Assembly: GCA_033977085.1 (NCBI GenBank)
Contig: CP138906.1
Span: 3,720,001 to 3,784,000, forward strand
Length of the DNA: 64,000 bases
Reading direction: 5' to 3'
Source of the DNA: Apirhabdus apintestini
GTDB lineage: Bacteria; Pseudomonadota; Gammaproteobacteria; Enterobacterales; Enterobacteriaceae
Shown here: positions 1 to 9,727 of the stretch, piece after piece
Position numbering within the stretch: the stretch's first letter is position 1
Layout of the letters: each line of letters opens with the position of its first letter
Translations under genes and position numbers: made by a program
The notes under the pieces: generated by a model
What the model was told of the DNA's origin: nothing
Databases searched by the model: none
Seen by the model: the letters and a program-made list of their open reading frames with translations, nothing else

Positions 1-68
1 CAGCGTACCTTTGTAATTCACAACAACCGTATCGCTATCCTGCGGCACTGCGCCAGTACCTTCTTTCT

Positions 69-524
69 CTACTTTATACAGCAAACCGGTAGAGGTTTTT
101 TCACGTCCTGTTCTTTAGCAAAAGCGTCGCGATATTTCTGCCCTGCTTCTGCATTTTCTTTGGCGTCTTTTTCCATCTGGGCCTGCGCCGCCTGTTTCAC
201 GCGCGCTTCAAACCCCTGTAGCGTCTGCTCTATTTCTGTATCAGACAGTTTGCTTTTATCCGCAAATGCATCCTGGACGCCGGCAATCAGGTGGCTTTTA
301 TCCAGCTTGATACCTAACTTTTCCTGCTCTTTCAGGGAATTATCCATGTAACGGCCTAGAGATGCCCCCAGCGCGTAGGCCGCTTTCTGATCGTCATTCT
401 TAAAAGATGACGCAGAGGCTTCGGTAGTTGCTGGTTTAGCAGCCTCGGCGGCAGAAGCCAGCGGGGCCTGAAAAGCGACAGCCATGGTAGTTGCAAGCAG
501 CGTAAATTTAAACAGTGATTTCAT
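69..524 (-). pseudogene. fkpA: FkpA, periplasmic FKBP-type peptidyl-prolyl isomerase/chaperone; frameshifted, continues past window start
   Basis: FkpA is a periplasmic dimeric chaperone with a C-terminal FKBP isomerase domain. Visible here are a signal peptide ending near ASAA (about residue 25) and the helical dimerisation domain (YALGASLGRYMD, QAQMEKDAKEN), matching E. coli FkpA closely. Reading stops at residue 151 with a non-homologous tail. A run of six T at 96-101 (A on the coding strand) is one short: adding one A restores the expected KTSTGLLYKVEKEGTG, which then runs through base 1. The FKBP domain is outside the window. Start ATG at 524 follows an AGGA-type ribosome site. Either a pseudogene or a homopolymer base-call error. 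Confidence 0.9.
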
Positions 525-755
525 CCATTATCTCCAGGACCGGGGCCTCACGCCCCTGATTTTTATATAGCAGACTTCGTACTATAACGTCAGCCGGGAA
601 GGCTTCACAATCTTCAGCCAACGTATTACGTCAAATTAGGACTATGATTGCGCCAGAAAATTCATTCTTGAAAGAATAATGGGCTGTGCTCTGCGCCTTG
701 TTTCAGTAGAATCAGATAAATGCAAACAGCCGCGCCCTGCCGCCCGGGAGAAAAT

Positions 756-975
756 ATGCAACAGAAATCGACTGAAGAACGTCTGGCTGAGCCTGGAAAG
801 CCGACTGGCATTTCAGGAGTTAACCATCGAAGAGATCAATCATACGGTCACCGCTCACGAACTGGAAATGGCGAAATTACGCGAACATTTACGCCTGCTG
901 GTCGAGAAAATTAAGGCGAGTCAGCACTCGCTGCTTGCGCACCCCTCGGAAGAAACGCCACCGCCGCATTATTAA
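756..975 (+). pseudogene. slyX: SlyX, small coiled-coil protein of unknown function; one-base insertion
   Basis: SlyX is a roughly 72-residue heptad-rich protein divergent from fkpA; its role is unknown. The C-terminal two thirds (SRLAFQELTIEEINHTVTAHE through the typical end EETPPPHY) are clear. The family-like start MQQKSTEERLAE begins at ATG 756, downstream of GGGAGAA, but lies in another frame. Removing one C from the CC at 792-793 joins the two into a normal-length SlyX. A longer reading from 679 is possible but has no resemblance to SlyX at its N-terminus, so I prefer 756 plus frameshift. Confidence 0.85.
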
Positions 976-1130
976 TGCCTGGCGGTAGATTACCGACGGA
1001 CGGGAAACGATAAACACAGCATTGGCGAGCCTGATATCTTTAAAACTAACGTGCCTTTGCTTACAGTTAAAGTCGCTGTTTAACCCGTGGCATTTTAAAT
1101 GCGGGGCCGACGAAACACCTGCGGCAGGTA

Positions 1131-1163
1131 ATGAAAAAACAAAGGCGGGCCTTAGCCCGCCTT
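1131..1163 (-). terminator. Rho-independent terminator of slyD
   Basis: On the minus strand a nine-base stem AAGGCGGGC / GCCCGCCTT (1155-1163 and 1142-1150, four-base loop) is followed by a T-rich tract (A-rich at 1131-1141 on the plus strand). It lies just after the slyD stop. Confidence 0.85.
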
Positions 1164-1181
1164 AACGTTATAAAACGCGAA

Positions 1182-1760
1182 TCAGTGGCAGCCGCAACCG
1201 CCATTACCGCCGCAGCCGCCTTTACCGTGTTCATGATCGTGGCCGTGACCATGACCACCACAGCAGCCTTCACCGTGATCGTGATGATGATCGTCAGCGC
1301 CGTGAACATGACCATGCTCCAGCTCTTCCGCCGTCGCTTCACGAATCGCGATAACTTCAACGTGGAAGTTCAGGTTCTGGCCAGCCAGCATATGGTTACC
1401 ATCAACCACAACGTGCTCATCGCCCACTTCGGTAATTTCTACCGGAACAGGTCCCTGATCGGTTTCAGCCAGGAAACGCATCCCAACCTGAAGTTCATCA
1501 ACGCCCATAAACACATCTTTGGGAACGCGTTGCACCAGGTTCTCATCATACTGACCATAAGCGTCGTTTGAAGCTACGTTGACATCAAACTTATCGCCCA
1601 CCTCGTGACCTTCCAGCGCCTTTTCCAGGCCTGAAATCAGCGAGCCGTGACCATGCAGATAGTCAAGCGGCGCACTCACCGGAGACTCATCAACCAATAC
1701 ACCGTCTTCTGTACGTACCTGATAGGCCAGGCTAACCACCAGGTCTTTTGCTACTTTCAT
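1182..1760 (-). CDS. slyD: SlyD, FKBP-type prolyl isomerase and nickel metallochaperone
   Basis: Cytoplasmic FKBP-type isomerase and chaperone that also stores and delivers Ni2+, for example to hydrogenase maturation. The 192-residue product aligns end to end with E. coli SlyD: FKBP core (KVAKDLVVSLAYQVRTEDG, LDYLHGHGSLISGLE), the insert-in-flap chaperone domain about residues 76-120 (VFMGVDELQVGMRFLAETDQ), and a metal-binding tail from about residue 147 rich in His and Cys, ending GGNGGCGCH. Start ATG at 1760 with AGGAGA upstream. Intact, own terminator downstream. The tail is a few residues shorter than in E. coli. Confidence 0.97.
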   Translation of the reverse strand: MKVAKDLVVSLAYQVRTEDGVLVDESPVSAPLDYLHGHGSLISGLEKALEGHEVGDKFDVNVASNDAYGQYDENLVQRVPKDVFMGVDELQVGMRFLAETDQGPVPVEITEVGDEHVVVDGNHMLAGQNLNFHVEVIAIREATAEELEHGHVHGADDHHHDHGEGCCGGHGHGHDHEHGKGGCGGNGGCGCH

Positions 1761-1988
1761 GATATCTCCTGCGCGAGGTAAAAAGACTGGCGTCGATTGT
1801 AGCGGAATTCAACGCCGGTGTCCCTTCGACGCATAAGCGCCGAAGCCACGCCCCACGCATGACGATATCGTGGATGGAAAAGTTTCACATCCCGCGGGGC
1901 CGAACGGGCATTTTAGCACATCACATCATTGTCACGCTGCCCCGGTAGAAGCAAAAATACAACGTAGCGCAAAACCGCATCGCTTCGC

Positions 1989-2189
1989 TTACTCAGGTGA
2001 AAAGAGGCCAATCAACTGCTCGCGACTGCGAATATGTTCGTTTGACACTTTATCCGCTTCACGCATGTGATAACCGCACTTCACGCATACCACAATATCG
2101 ACGCCGTTTTCCTGCCACATCGCCAGCGCATCCTCGCTCTGGCATTCGGGGCAAACCGCTCCGGCAATGAATCGTTTACGCTCTGCCAT
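1989..2189 (-). CDS. yheV: YheV, small zinc-ribbon protein
   Basis: A 66-residue protein of unknown role, conserved beside kefB. Two CxxC pairs (C13-C16 and C35-C38) form a probable zinc ribbon; the motif CVKCGYHMREADK matches E. coli YheV. It follows kefB on the same strand with a 12-base gap, so the two are probably co-transcribed. The function cannot be deduced beyond metal binding. Confidence 0.92.
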   Translation of the reverse strand: MAERKRFIAGAVCPECQSEDALAMWQENGVDIVVCVKCGYHMREADKVSNEHIRSREQLIGLFSPE

Positions 2190-2201
2190 AACAACCCGCC
2201 T

Positions 2202-4008
2202 TTATTCAAATTCATCCCAGCCGTTAGGCTGGCTTCTTTCCAGCTGCATTTCCCGCTCGAAAATTTCTTCCAGCTCGCGTCTCGCCTCACGGACGCGCGA
2301 CACTTGTTCACTATCAGTATAAGTTGGCATCAACTCCCGCAGCATTCGCATATCCAGCCGCCGAAAATGCTGCTGCGCTCGATATGCCTGATGGGGATGC
2401 ATCCCCAGGGACATTAGCGCTTTGCGTCCCAGCTCCAGCGCGCTGGAAAACGTCTCACGGCTGAATTGTTGCACGCCGGCCTGCAATAATTCATGCGCCT
2501 CTACGCGGCCGCGCGCGCGCCAGAATATGTAAACGGGGAAAATGCTGCTGGCATAGCCGGACTATTTTCATAGTATCTTCCGGCTCATTACAGGTAATAA
2601 TGATGGATTGCGCCGTTTCCGCGCCAGCGGAGCGCAGCAGCTCCAGCTCGGCGGCATCGCCGTAATACACTTTATAACCATACTGGCGCATTAGATTAAC
2701 GGCACTGATATCCCGTTCCAGCACCGTAATTCGCTTTTTATTTGCCATCAGCAGGCGCCCAATCACCTGCCCAAAGCGCCCGAATCCCACGATGATAACC
2801 TGCGGACTATCATCCTCAACCCAGGGCGCTTCCTGCTGCGCCTCGCCGGTCTGTTGCGTGCGCCTTATTAATAGCGTATCCACCGCCTTCATCAGTAGCG
2901 GCGTTGTCATCATCGATAGCGTCACGGTAACCAGCAAAAGCGCCATTTGATCGTTATGAAACAGTTTTTGAGACGACGCGGTTGAGAACAGCACAAAGGC
3001 AAATTCACCGCCCTGGCTTAATACGGCGGCAAACTGTAGCCGCTCAGAGCGAGGAACGCCGTGCAAACGCGCCAGGGTATACAGAACCAGCGTTTTTACT
3101 GCCACCAGCACCATAACGCTTGCGATAACCCAGGCTATATGGGAATACAGAATGCCAAGGTTTAATGCCATACCCACCGAAATAAAAAACAGCCCCAGAA
3201 GCAGCCCTTTAAAAGGTTCAATGGCAATCTCAAGCTCATGACGATACTCACTTTCAGCCAGCAGCACGCCCGCCATAAATGTTCCCAGCGCCATCGAAAG
3301 CCCTAATGCATCCATCAACAGTGCAGAACCCAAAACCAGCAGCAGAGCGGCGGCGGTAAAAATTTCCCGCACGCCGGAGGCAGCAATAAAGCGAAATAAT
3401 GGGCGTAGCAGGTAACGACCGCCGAGCAGCATGATAGCGAATGCCAGCACTTTAAATCCCACTTTAATCCAGTCGAAGTGCTCGTCACCATTGCCAGCGA
3501 GCAGCGGCACCAGCGCCAGCGCCGGGATCACGGCTAAATCCTGAAATAGAAGCACCGAGAATCCCAGCTGCCCGGCCTCATTGCGGTTCATGCCTTTATC
3601 GCGCATAAGCTGGAGAGCCATTGCGGTTGAGGACATCGCCATCCCGATTCCGCCTACCAGCGCGGCCTGCCAGCTAAAATCCGTTTGCATCAATAAAATT
3701 GCCAGAATCAGCGCACTTACCAGCACCTGGCCGGTTCCAACGCCGAAAATCGAACGACGTAATTGCCAAAGCTTGGCAGGATTAAGTTCGAGACCAATAA
3801 TAAACATCAAAAATACAACGCCCATCTCCGAAAAATGGAGAATCTCATCAACGTCGCTAATAAAACCGAGTCCCCATGGGCCAATGGAAATGCCCGCCAG
3901 TAAATAGCCTAAAACAGCTCCGATGCCGAGACGCGCGGCTATCGGCACCGCCACAACGGCAGCAATCAGGAACAGCACCCCCGCCAGCAAAAAATCATAG
4001 CCTTCCAT
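2202..4008 (-). pseudogene. kefB: KefB, glutathione-regulated K+/H+ antiporter; frameshifted near the C-terminus
   Basis: KefB is an inner-membrane CPA2 antiporter kept closed by glutathione and opened by glutathione adducts of electrophiles, acidifying the cytoplasm for protection. Residues 1-380 form the Na+/H+-exchanger fold (GLELNPAKLWQLRRSIFGVG, GFSVLLFQDLAVIPALALVP); from about 395 a TrkA-N/KTN domain begins (VIIVGFGRFGQVIGRLL). Frame is lost in an alternating GC tract at 2508-2521 after LHILARAR; the remaining C-terminus (AGVQQFSRETFSSALELG to GWDEFE) resumes in another frame, consistent with loss of two bases from the dinucleotide run. Restored length would be about 601 aa, as in E. 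coli. Overlaps the end of kefG, its ancillary subunit. Confidence 0.92.
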
Positions 4009-4562
4009 CTGCGCCTCCTAATGACAGCGGTGATGATAGCCAGTCGCCGTAGGCGCTGGCATAATGCGCCAGCGCCTGAGGCTTTTGCCTGCGCGCCCAG
4101 TAAATAATCATCGGTGACAGCCAGTGCATATTGCACATCGCCGCCGTTAACTCAAAAGGGCGCAATAGCTCCGTCATGGGATAACGGTTTAATCCGTCGT
4201 GGCGATAAGCCCCTTCCGGCTCACCTGTGGTTATCACACTGCGCCAGTATTTCCCCGCTAGCACCATTCCGCCAGGCTCCGCTGGCAAATTCACGGCTTA
4301 GCACTCTGTCCAGCCACTCTTTTAACAATGCCGGGCAGCTATAGGTAAAAAGCGGATGCTGGAAAACAATAACTTCATGCTCCCTCAGCAGCGCCTGCTC
4401 ATGATTGATATCGATAAAAAAATCGGGATAGTGCGCATATAAATCATGCACTGTTACATTTTGTAGCTGCCGGGCCGGTTGCAGCAGAACCCGGTTCGCC
4501 ACCGAGTCTTGCGATTCCGGATGGGCAAACAGCAGCAAAACTTTGGGCGGCTGCGGCATCAT
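3995..4562 (-). pseudogene. kefG: KefG, quinone oxidoreductase-like ancillary subunit of KefB; frameshifted
   Basis: Flavodoxin-fold NAD(P)H:quinone oxidoreductase-family protein needed for full KefB activity at the membrane. The N-terminal half reads MMPQPPKVLLLFAHPESQDS, YPDFFIDINHEQALLREHE, HPLFTYSCPALLKEWLDRVL. The C-terminal half (LAGKYWRSVITTGEPEGAYR, MHWLSPMIIYWARRQKPQAL) is in another frame. An extra base near 4276-4280, just after the ASG, separates them; removing it gives ASGPGG as in E. coli. Start chosen at 4562 from the family start MM(S/P)QP; an upstream ATG at 4583 is in frame. The end overlaps the kefB start by 14 bases. Confidence 0.88.
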
Positions 4563-4695
4563 TCCCCTCCAGGGCGTCGTCATAGAGTGTAAATTGGGCT
4601 ACCATGCACCCCGGTTCAGGCTTCCTGGCAGTACGCTGAGGCAACGTTACCTGAACGTCATCACAATTTAACATATTCTGAACATATGGCGCCTT

Positions 4696-6616
4696 ATGAT
4701 TGTCTTTTCTTCATTACAAATTCGCCGTGGCACTAATGTACTGCTGGACAACGCCACCGCCTCCATTAACCCCGGCCAAAAAGTCGGGCTGGTGGGGAAA
4801 AACGGCTGCGGGAAATCCACGCTACTGGCGCTATTAAAAGGCGAACTCACGAGCGACGGCGGCAATGTTAACTGGCCCGGCACCTGGCGTATGGCGTGGG
4901 TAAACCAGGAAACCCCAGCGCTGGCAATGCCGGCTATAGAATATGTTATTGACGGGGATCGGGAATTTCGCCAGCTTGAAAATGCGCTGGCTGATGCTAA
5001 TGCGCGCGATGACGGCAACGCTATCGCCAGCGTTCACGGCAAGCTGGACGCCATCGACGCATGGACTATCCGCGCCCGCGCCGCCAGTCTGCTCCACGGG
5101 CTTGGTTTCAGCAATGAGAGTCTGGAACAGCCGGTCAGCAGTTTTTCCGGCGGCTGGCGTATGCGCCTCAATCTGGCCCAGGCGCTGGTCTGTCGCTCCG
5201 ATCTTCTGCTCCTTGATGAACCCACTAACCACCTCGATCTGGATGCCGTTATTTGGCTGGAAAAGTGGCTCAAAAGCTATTCCGGTACGCTGATTTTGAT
5301 TTCCCATGACCGGGATTTTCTCGATCCGGTAGTAAACAAAATTATCCACATCGAGCAGCAGGCGCTGTTCGAATACACCGGCAACTACAGCGATTTTGAA
5401 CGTCAGCGCGCCACGCGCCTGGCACAGCAGCAATCGCTTTACGCAAGCCAGCAGGAACGTATCGCACACCTGCAAAGTTATATCGACCGTTTTAAAGCCA
5501 AAGCCTCGAAGGCAAAACAGGCGCAAAGCCGCGTAAAAATGCTGGAGCGCATGGAGTTAATTGCGCCTGCCCACGTCGATAATCCTTTCCATTTTCACTT
5601 TCGGGCACCCGAAAGCTTACCAAACCCACTGCTGCGTATGGAAAAAGTCAGCGCAGGCTACGGCGATCGCATTGTGCTGGATTCCATAAAACTGAATCTG
5701 GTGCCCGGTTCACGCATCGGCCTGCTGGGCCGTAACGGCGCGGGTAAATCTACGCTGATAAAACTGCTCGCGGGAGAGTTAGCGCCGTTTAGCGGCGAAG
5801 CGACGCTGGCAAAAGGTATCCGCCTTGGGTATTTCGCTCAGCATCAACTGGAGTACCTGCGCGCGGATGAATCCCCGCTACAGCATTTATCCCGGCTGGC
5901 GCCTAAAGAATCAGAACAGACGCTGCGCGATTATTTGGGCGGCTTCGATTTTCGCGGCGATAAAGTCACCTCCCCTACCGGCCGCTTTTCCGGCGGTGAG
6001 AAAGCGCGCCTGGTACTGGCGCTCATTGTCTGGCAGCGCCCTAACCTGCTGCTGCTCGACGAACCGACCAACCACCTGGATCTGGATATGCGCCAGGCGC
6101 TCACCGAAGCATTAATTGAATTTGAAGGCGCGCTGGTGGTGGTTTCGCACGACAGGCACCTGCTGCGCTCGACGACAGATGACCTGTATCTGGTGGATGA
6201 TGGGCAGGTCGCCGCCTTCGATGGCAGCCTGGACGATTATCAACAGTGGCTCAGCGATCGGCAAAAACAGAGCGTTCAGTCAAATGACGCGGCGCCTAAA
6301 GAGAGCACAAATAGCGCTCAGGCGCGTAAAGACCAAAAACGCCGCGAAGCAGAATTCCGTTCGCAAACTCAGCCGCTGCGTAAACAGATAGCCAAGCTGG
6401 AAATAGAAATGGATGCGCTGAATGCCAGGCTGACGGATGCGGAAACGCAGCTTAGCGATACCGCACTTTATGACGCCGCGCGTAAAGCGGATCTGAATGC
6501 CTGTTTACAGCAGCAAAGCCAGGCAAAAAGCGCCCTGGAAGAAACTGAACTCGCGTGGTTAAGCGCTCAGGAAGAAGCTGGAACAACTCATTCAGGCCTT
6601 TGAAGGCGGCGAATAG
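4696..6616 (+). CDS. yheS: YheS, ABC-F family ATPase; last residues frameshifted
   Basis: Duplicated-ABC protein of the ABC-F class (no membrane domain), related to ribosome-associated translation factors. Two nucleotide-binding domains: Walker A GKNGCGKST (about 35) and GRNGAGKST (about 345), signatures FSGGWRMRLNLAQ and FSGGEKARLVLALI, Walker B LLLLDEPTNHLDLD twice, with the inter-domain linker about 240-310 and a coiled-coil tail after 530. The uninterrupted reading ends at 6603 with a non-family tail. Removing one base near 6571-6576 gives a family-like end KLEQLIQAFEGGE and stop at 6614-6616. Only the last dozen residues are affected. Divergent from kefG. Confidence 0.93.
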
Positions 6617-6969
6617 TAGCGCTGAGCATTTTTCAAAAGCTTAAATAAACAAACCGGTAGCGGGATTATCACCCGCTGCTGTCTTCCCCCGATACCGTTT
6701 CTGTTCGGTTAATACCATATTCATCCTTTCTCCTCACATTTACTGGCAGAATAGCGGCGTTCATACCGCCATTAGCGCATACAGGGCAGTACAGTATTGC
6801 TATAGCCGCCTTCACCGGCGGTCTAATACTCGCGTAGCCCGACGACTATAAACGAAGAAAAAGAATGACGGATGTTTCCGCGATGAGGCGCCGGTTCCGG
6901 CGCAGGCAATCGACAGATTACCAATGCCCGCGCTTACTCAGAAAGAGCAGAATGAAGTTCAGCGGCTGA
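6617..6969 (+). other. Intergenic gap; open reading without start before the first XpaC-like gene
   Basis: The gap holds small inverted repeats (AGCGGG/CCCGCT about 6658-6676; CCGCC/GGCGG about 6803-6818) without T tails. An open frame without a usual start runs from about 6853 to a TAA at 6980-6982 (contains MPALTQKEQNEVQRLIEQN). It could be the lost end of a gene, such as a TelA partner of XpaC, or a frameshifted front end of the following gene. Not resolved. Confidence 0.35.
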
Positions 6970-7470
6970 TTGAGCAAAATTAAGCGCACGCAGCCTGCAG
7001 AACCCACGGCTCGGGTCACAAACCGTGCGGCTAAACGCAAGTCCGAAAATGAAGCAGCGCCGCTGCCGTTTGATGAAATATGCTGCAGCTTGAAAAAGAA
7101 AGGGCTTCTCCCCGATGTACAGCGCGAGCTGGCCGGGATTATTAAATACGCCCGACTTATCCGGCAGTGTATGCAAACCGATCCGCGCGACGTGGAGCCG
7201 GCCACCCGATTTTTACAGCGCTACCTGCCAGCGGTTGAGGAAATTATCTCTAAAGCGCAGTCGTTATCTCAACAGCTTGCAAAACACGGCACCGATCAGA
7301 AGGTTCAAAAACAAAGCCTGCGTATTTTGCAGGCTCTGCACTCGGCTTTTCGCCAAAAACATGCGCAACGACTGGAAAACGATGAAACCGAATTCAATAC
7401 CGAAGTCAGCACACTGGAAAAATTGCTCAAGACCGATGGATTCCTCTGGCGCAATGCCGCTGAAAGTTAA
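6970..7470 (+). CDS. XpaC-like domain protein, first of a tandem pair
   Basis: 166 residues from a TTG start. The C-terminal 110 residues resemble the XpaC family (named '5-bromo-4-chloroindolyl phosphate hydrolysis'; role unclear, usually next to the toxic-anion-resistance protein TelA): motifs IIKYARLIRQCMQTDPRDVE, ATRFLQRYLPAVEEIISKAQ and a helical end with FRQKHAQRLENDETEFNTEV. The basic N-terminus (KRTQPAEPTARVTNRAAKR) is low complexity. It lacks the membrane part seen in the next gene. The start is doubtful and the gene may begin earlier in another frame. About 65% of the aligned domain matches the downstream paralogue, implying duplication. Absent between yheS and yheT in E. coli. Confidence 0.6.
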   Translation: MSKIKRTQPAEPTARVTNRAAKRKSENEAAPLPFDEICCSLKKKGLLPDVQRELAGIIKYARLIRQCMQTDPRDVEPATRFLQRYLPAVEEIISKAQSLSQQLAKHGTDQKVQKQSLRILQALHSAFRQKHAQRLENDETEFNTEVSTLEKLLKTDGFLWRNAAES

Positions 7471-7520
7471 TAATGCTTGATTCAACGCGCCGGCACAGAG
7501 CGCCATCAAGGATAGGAAAA

Positions 7521-8511
7521 ATGAACAATAGCGCCCTACCACAACAGAAAAACTTAGCGAAAACAGATGGCTACGCGGTGCCATCGTTTTCGTTATGCTG
7601 GTATTAGCCGATGCCTTCCAACAAAAGTTCCTGCCGCTGGCGGACCACTTAACCGTGCTGGCGGTGGTAGATGACTTACTGGATGGCGTGGTGTTGATAT
7701 ATTGCTGGATAGCAGGCATAACGCTGGCCCGCACGCTGCTGGAAGACAGAGCCGCATTTTTAGCAGGATGCATAACCGGCCTGCTGTGGCTCCCGTTTGG
7801 CGATACGCTGGCGCTGCCTTTTGGGCCGGCGCGGGTGCCATGCTGGCCCATGTATTTAATCGCCGACGCTCGCTGAGCAAAATGTTTATCCTGTATGCCC
7901 TATTGTGGATTATCGCGATCATTTATTACCTGAGCGCCTACTCCTTCTCCGATAGCGTGGGCTACCTGTTTCTCTTCGTGGGCATACTCATCGGTTATAT
8001 TATTTATCGTAAAAATGTAGAGGCAGGCCTGCAAAATTCGCCGGGGTTTCGCGCAACGGCGCCGCAACCGCAGCGCCAAACGGCGGCCTCATTACCAACG
8101 CCACCGGCGCCCGATCAAATCGCCCCGTTCGAGGCTGAAATCCTGCGTCTGGAAGCCTTAAATCTGCGCCCGGAAGCCATAGCGCGCGAAGTCGCTATCA
8201 TTCTCCGCTATGCCAGGCTCATACAGCAGTGTATGCAAACCGACCCTCGCGATGAGGAGCCTGCCACCCAATTTCTGCGCCGTTATCTGCCTGCGTTAGA
8301 AGATATTGTAATTAAAAGCCAGCGTCTTTCGCACCAGCTTGAGGAACGCCGTGCAGGGGAGCAGCATCAGGAAAACAGCCTCGCGATTCTTCAGGCGCTG
8401 CGCTCTGCATTCCGCCAGAAACACGCGCAGTTACTGGAAAACGATGAAACTGAATTCAGTAGTGAAATCAGCACGCTGGAAAAATTACTCAAATCCGATG
8501 GGTTTCTTTAG
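7521..8511 (+). pseudogene. Membrane-anchored XpaC-like protein, second of the tandem pair; two frameshifts
   Basis: ATG 7521 after GATAGGAAAA starts MNNSALPQQKNLAK. One A appears lost from the A-run at 7560-7563, and one base near 7811-7813. With both repaired the protein has four or so hydrophobic segments (GAIVFVMLVLADAF, LIYCWIAGITLAR, MFILYALLWIIAIIYYL, YLFLFVGILIGYIIY), a Pro/Gln-rich linker, then an XpaC-like domain (ILRYARLIQQCMQTDPRDEE, FLRRYLPALEDIVIKSQ, LLENDETEFSSEISTLEKLL). Total about 330 aa, membrane N-terminus plus cytosolic domain. Same strand and 50 bases behind the first copy, so probably one transcript. Function unknown; XpaC/TelA links suggest an envelope or anion stress role, which is inference. 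Confidence 0.6.
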
Positions 8512-8515
8512 CGCC

Positions 8516-8549
8516 ACGCGGCGGGGCGCCCGGTGTGCCCCGCCGCGTT
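8516..8549 (+). terminator. Strong GC hairpin after the XpaC-like pair
   Basis: CGCGGCGGGGC and GCCCCGCCGCG form an eleven-base stem with a nine-base loop just after the stop at 8511, followed by TTTGCT. A probable terminator. Confidence 0.65.
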
Positions 8550-9727
8550 TGCTACCTTCTCGTTTTATTATCCGCCGCCCGCTCTGCGCGCAGACGCAAT
8601 AATACCCGGCAGCGCTACCGGATACGTTTACCTTGCTGCCAGCCCGCGCCTGTAAACGCATTGGGGAATTAGCCTTTAATGCTTTAAAACGGTTTTCCGC
8701 CTCTACCCGCAAACCCTGGTTTTGCCGATAAGTTTACAGGCCACTCCTCCACGCCGTGGGTAACAGCATGAGCGAGATTATTAGGTGCTGTCTGAGAAAC
8801 CCATGGGCCTGGAAACAGGCTTCTATTGGCCTGCGTGCGGGGCGATGCGGCCATCCTCTGGAAAAAGGTATAAAGAGGAGCGTACCGCGCTATATGTTTC
8901 AGAGTCATAATATCGTCATGATGCACGGCTTCAAAACGGATTGCGCTGTACTGTTTTTAAGGAAGCACTGCTTAATGATGAACTGCATCCGTTGGTGCGG
9001 CAAACCGCTAACCCCCAGACAGCGCGTCAACGTCACTTTACCCATGCCGTTCAGATTAACGCCCAAACTCACATTATCGATAACCACATTGAAACCGCCA
9101 CTGCCGCGGGGAAAGCGTAGTCTATAAAGCAACGGATGATTAAGTCATCACCGATAAGCGAATGCACCAATTCCAACGCCCGCCCTGCGCCAGGGATTTT
9201 ACGGCTGGCATCGGGTCGCCAGCGTGCCTGGCCGCTGTATTGCTCCACGTCAAAGCGGGCCATAACGCGCAGGGCCAGAATTGAAAAATACCTCGCACCT
9301 AGTCCGGCAGGAAAAGGACCGCGCGATCGTTAAACCCGCCGCTGTTGGCGGTGCCGGGCATAATCTGAGACAAAATGTCGGGATAAGCTCCCGGAATTAG
9401 CGGCAGTGGCATTGCCCCGCTCGCGTCGAGTGACCGTTTACAAGAAGCAGCAAAATTTTCATCCTATTTACCATCGGCGTGAAACATTATTGGCAGGGCA
9501 AGACACTGAGACTCAGAAAATGCGCCGCAAAGGGGGCCAGGATGACGCTTCGCAACGTGGCTCTCACCTCACGCAATAGGCGAATACCGTAATGCAAATG
9601 CTTGCTCCTGCAGCCATTAAAATAGTGGCTCAGGCGTCACAGCATGCGGTAAACACAGTAAAGGCATAAACATGATGCGCATCACAAGGTATAGTAGGGC
9701 GCGTTTTTATTGAATAACTCAATCACT
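8550..9727. other. 1.2-kb stretch without an intact gene; probable decayed coding sequence on the minus strand
   Basis: No reading on either strand matches a family I know. On the minus strand, fragments in shifting frames look protein-like rather than random: IPGAYPDILSQIMPG and TANSGGFNDRAVLFLPD (about 9430-9300), ARWRPDASRKIPGAG (about 9220), LGVNLNGMGKVTLTR (about 9040). They may be one degraded gene running from about 9690 towards 8900. In E. coli yheS and yheT are adjacent, so this stretch plus the XpaC-like pair is an insertion here or a deletion there. Confidence 0.4.

Noticed and set aside
1131..1571. 146-codon open frame opposite slyD
   Set aside because: It is the antisense of the His/Cys-rich slyD tail; the low-complexity Thr/Val/Ala composition is a mirror of that tail.
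4834..5526. 230-codon open frame opposite yheS
   Set aside because: Antisense shadow of a strongly conserved ABC-F gene with no family features of its own.
8756..9127. Plus-strand 123-codon frame before yheT
   Set aside because: No ribosome site or family-like motifs; the opposite strand looks more protein-like.
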